Shown here: positions 5,201 to 5,702 of the stretch, piece by piece
Layout of the letters: each line of letters begins with the position of its first letter
Position numbering within the stretch: position 1 is the first letter of the stretch
DNA from: an uncultured Bacillaceae bacterium
GTDB lineage: Bacteria; Bacillota; Bacilli; Bacillales; Caldibacillaceae
Assembly (NCBI GenBank): GCA_937951955.1
Contig: CALGAD010000034.1
Coordinates: 1 to 5,702, forward strand
Direction: 5' to 3'
Length of the DNA stretch: 5,702 nucleotides
The notes under the pieces: generated by a model
Seen by the model: only the letters and a program-made list of their open reading frames with translations
What the model was told of the DNA's origin: nothing
Database searches by the model: none
Made by a program: the position numbers and the translations under genes

Positions 5201-5702
5201 CCTGATCGATGATCTTCACGAAAATCTCAGCTTGTTTCTCGGCGAATCCTTTAATAGAAAAATTGCTTTGGTTTTCTAGATTGATGTAATCACTTAGAGT
5301 CAAATCGGGTATTCCCGGAACCGCTGTATCTTTCTGGACAGTCGCCTTGGCAACGGCACTTTTTACACCATGTTCGCTTATTTGGGAGGCGGTGATGTTT
5401 AATTCCGCATCAAGGAGTGAACGCACATCGATATCGACAGAAAATTCCCCGTTTAAATCGGCTGTTGCTTCTGTAACAACAGGTGGATTGACTCCATCGG
5501 AAATGACCACTTCTACGGTAGCATTCGGTCTTGCCGTTCCGAAAATCGTATACTGACCGGCATTTTGTGCATTGATTGGATTCGCCGTACCGATAACGGG
5601 TGCGGGAATGACGGTTTCTTTTACGGTGGTTAAAGATTGGGAAGCGCTTCTGTTTCCCGCCTGGTCGATCGTATACGAAGTGAAGGAAATCGGACCATCG
5701 GC
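2220..5702 (-). CDS. Large Ig-like / LysM / glycoside hydrolase 18 cell-wall enzyme, 5' end outside window
   Basis: This is a probably secreted peptidoglycan-bound glycosidase of the LysM-GH18 group (YaaH/SleL relatives, N-acetylglucosaminidases acting on wall or spore cortex). The frame is open from the right edge, giving 1160 visible residues (numbered from 5702) to TAA at 2222-2220. Order: end of an Ig-like unit (1-27); five Ig-like units (28-510) marked by K(D/E)T at their junctions; LysM1 (511-555); GH18 (about 560-879); LysM2 (903-946); acidic linker (947-1002); LysM3 (1003-1046), LysM4 (1060-1103), LysM5 (1116-1159). The GH18 motif is DGVNVDIE with the catalytic Glu at residue 666 (codon 3707-3705), and the MAYD strand motif is at 727-730. 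A conserved Trp-containing end strand (GVGNWN) is near 860. A GTG at 5510 is open upstream for 64 more codons of matching repeat sequence, so it is not the start. There is no sorting motif; the protein ends LKIPK. Signal peptide and promoter are outside the window. YaaH/SleL are about 430 residues with two N-terminal LysM domains, so this is far larger. Domain calls are firm; sporulation or adhesion roles are inferred. Confidence 0.93.
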   Translation of the reverse strand, partial: ADGPISFTSYTIDQAGNRSASQSLTTVKETVIPAPVIGTANPINAQNAGQYTIFGTARPNATVEVVISDGVNPPVVTEATADLNGEFSVDIDVRSLLDAELNITASQISEHGVKSAVAKATVQKDTAVPGIPDLTLSDYINLENQSNFSIKGFAEKQAEIFVKIIDQEENTIETSGKVNERGEFSLPMDVSTLQDGEITVEVYQVDRAGNLSATSKKVMTKDTSIPEQIELDALPGIYNGNESAFQISGIAEPLLQIEMVITDGDLSETYQFMTDGVGKFSQTVDMSVFKEGEISISFTGINKAGNRNELTTMSLIKDTIIENITLEKVADYINRSNQNEFVLSGLSTEEGATITVIASDGTKELTATAHVQDGKFNLPVDLSTLDDGPVTIEFSQKDLYRNERVLGTITVQKDTIVENPVISKNGFYYQGNQLIFGLNGSAEAGADVTVTFYDQHDNVIVTQSTKANQNGFYAMVFPLNQDDYTQIARTEVTQRDVAGNTSEVVAIAMDTHTITQGETLSSIAKRYNTTVDALKMINNLTGDTVQAGQSLILPITATEVVNLGYMYYGDVEDSQRFINETAASMNIVAPSYFEINPDGSLKITWALNTAFIEAMHDQGIRVVPYLSNNWDRDLGRAMLQNKELASTQIAEAIERYNLDGVNVDIENVTDEDRADYTEFVRLLREKIPDSKEVSVAVAANPNGWTEGWHGSYDNKALAEASDYLMIMAYDESFVGSDPGPVASYRWVERSIIQALKDGVQSDQIVVGIAQYGRYWKDGDRVGGYGIANWQVEELVEKYGGTVIFDEESLSPMARITIDENDPKPIVNGKTLSAGTYTIWYENEESIQYKLSLVEKYNLRGVGNWNIVQGTEGIWNNYATGLPDSVPVSNPYIPPVEKAPQGSTYSVVAGDSLSQIAKKFGTTVNEIKELNHLTSDMIFVGQTLLIPNEQVVEEAEPVEVAPEPTDEEVIVPIDEPTQPESNTVEEAPQTENAPVENTVTEATTYVVSAGDSLYRIAQKFNTTINAIIEANNLTTDTIYIGQSLTIPTDTTVESVAPASITYTVVPGDSLSLIAKRYNTSVQAIKNANHLTSDTIYVGQQLTIPSDQQESAEQSLINYTVVAGDSLSVIAKRYNTSVNEIKRINNLQSDMIRIGQVLKIPK
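2226..2696 (-). repeat. Three tandem C-terminal LysM domains (LysM3-5)
   Basis: LysM3 (2696-2565), LysM4 (2525-2394) and LysM5 (2357-2226) repeat with a period of 56-57 codons. Each has the pattern Y.V..GDSL..IA..(F/Y)NT....I...N.L..D.I..GQ.L.IP. Short Ser/Thr/Gln/Glu-rich spacers of about 12-13 residues separate them. LysM4 and LysM5 share AKRYNTSV. Together they should give avid, non-covalent anchoring to peptidoglycan, replacing a sorting signal. Confidence 0.92.
2697..2864 (-). other. Acidic Pro/Glu/Thr-rich linker between LysM2 and LysM3
   Basis: The 56-residue segment has about 15 Glu and 2 Asp, no Lys or Arg, and many Pro, Val and Thr. It is predicted to be unstructured and extended. 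It splits the C-terminal LysM set into one domain near the enzyme and a distal group of three. Confidence 0.8.
2865..2996 (-). other. LysM domain 2, immediately after GH18
   Basis: The 44-residue LysM begins TYSVVAGDSLSQIAKKFG and ends VGQTLLIP. A short Pro-rich hinge (NPYIPPVEKAP, upstream in the protein) separates it from GH18. It is the first of four LysM domains on the C-terminal side. Confidence 0.92.
3066..4025 (-). other. Glycoside hydrolase family 18 catalytic domain
   Basis: About 320 residues form a GH18 TIM barrel. The early strand LGYMYYGD is followed by IVAPSYFEINPDGSL, then IRVVPYLSNNW. The catalytic strand LDGVNVDIENV has its Glu codon at 3707-3705. Next come VSVAVAANP, then LMIMAYDES with the conserved Tyr and Asp, IVVGIAQYGRYW, and the closing RGVGNWNIVQGTEGIW. 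Asn stands where chitinases have the second Asp of DxxDxDxE, as I recall is usual in YaaH/SleL-type enzymes. All catalytic landmarks look intact, so the enzyme is expected to be active on peptidoglycan-like glycan. Confidence 0.9.
4038..4172 (-). other. LysM domain 1, placed before the catalytic domain
   Basis: The segment reads THTITQGETLSSIAKRYN and continues to AGQSLILPI, a complete LysM of about 45 residues that should bind GlcNAc-containing glycan. It joins the last Ig-like unit to GH18. Its AKRYNTTV helix is closer to LysM4 and LysM5 than to LysM2 or LysM3. Confidence 0.92.
4173..5621 (-). repeat. Five tandem Ig-like domain repeats (about 96-98 residues each)
   Basis: Five complete units are encoded at 5621-5334, 5333-5043, 5042-4755, 4754-4467 and 4466-4173, of 96, 97, 96, 96 and 98 codons. 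Most start with a junction K(D/E)T followed by a hydrophobic stretch. Then comes a strand pair ending in a 'sGxa' turn, a 'G.F...(D/V)(V/L)S.L.(D/E)G' centre, and a closing strand often with D..GN (for example VDRAGN, INKAGN, RDVAGN). The bases before 5621 encode the end of another unit (IDQAGN), so the array continues outside the window. The units are clearly related but diverged, unlike a freshly amplified repeat. They match bacterial surface Ig-like stalk domains and probably extend the enzyme from the wall or bind a partner. Confidence 0.82.

Noticed and set aside
2220..5510. GTG at 5510 as the start of the large minus-strand gene
   Set aside because: The 64 codons upstream are open and continue the same Ig-like repeat pattern to the window edge, so the GTG is an internal Val.
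3333..5556. Several open frames opposite or out of frame with the large hydrolase
   Set aside because: All lie within the supported Ig-LysM-GH18 coding sequence and encode low-complexity or unrecognisable peptides; they are shadows.

Overview
This window looks like chromosomal DNA from a low-to-moderate GC, Gram-positive, spore-former-like bacterium of the Bacillaceae type. The reasons are the strong GGAGG-type ribosome binding sites, the AT-rich spacers, a stem-loop plus T-tract terminator, and a LysM plus glycoside hydrolase 18 cell-wall enzyme of the YaaH/SleL kind. Genus and species cannot be fixed from the sequence.

Layout, left to right. Positions 1-254 hold the 3' part of a plus-strand HIT (histidine triad) nucleotide hydrolase; its start lies before the window. 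Positions 255-720 are an AT-rich spacer with no gene I can support, though it contains short open stretches that could be relics. Positions 733-1662 and 1652-2092 are two overlapping plus-strand genes. The first encodes a two-module PhnB-like VOC protein and the second a small SgcJ/EcaC-type NTF2-fold protein. They form a translationally coupled pair closed by a strong hairpin at 2108-2136.

From 5702 down to 2220 the minus strand is one open reading frame of 1160 visible residues, still open at the right edge. It encodes a large modular, probably secreted, wall-associated enzyme. In protein order it has the end of one Ig-like unit, five complete Ig-like units of about 97 residues, one LysM, a GH18 catalytic domain, a second LysM, an acidic Pro/Glu/Thr linker, and three more LysM domains ending at the C-terminus. 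The LysM domains should hold it on peptidoglycan, GH18 should cut the glycan, and the Ig-like array probably acts as a spacer or adhesive stalk. The convergent operon and this gene probably share the hairpin as a bidirectional terminator.

I see no RNA gene, CRISPR array, insertion sequence or phage element. No new multi-gene system is evident. The most unusual object is the domain order of the large hydrolase.
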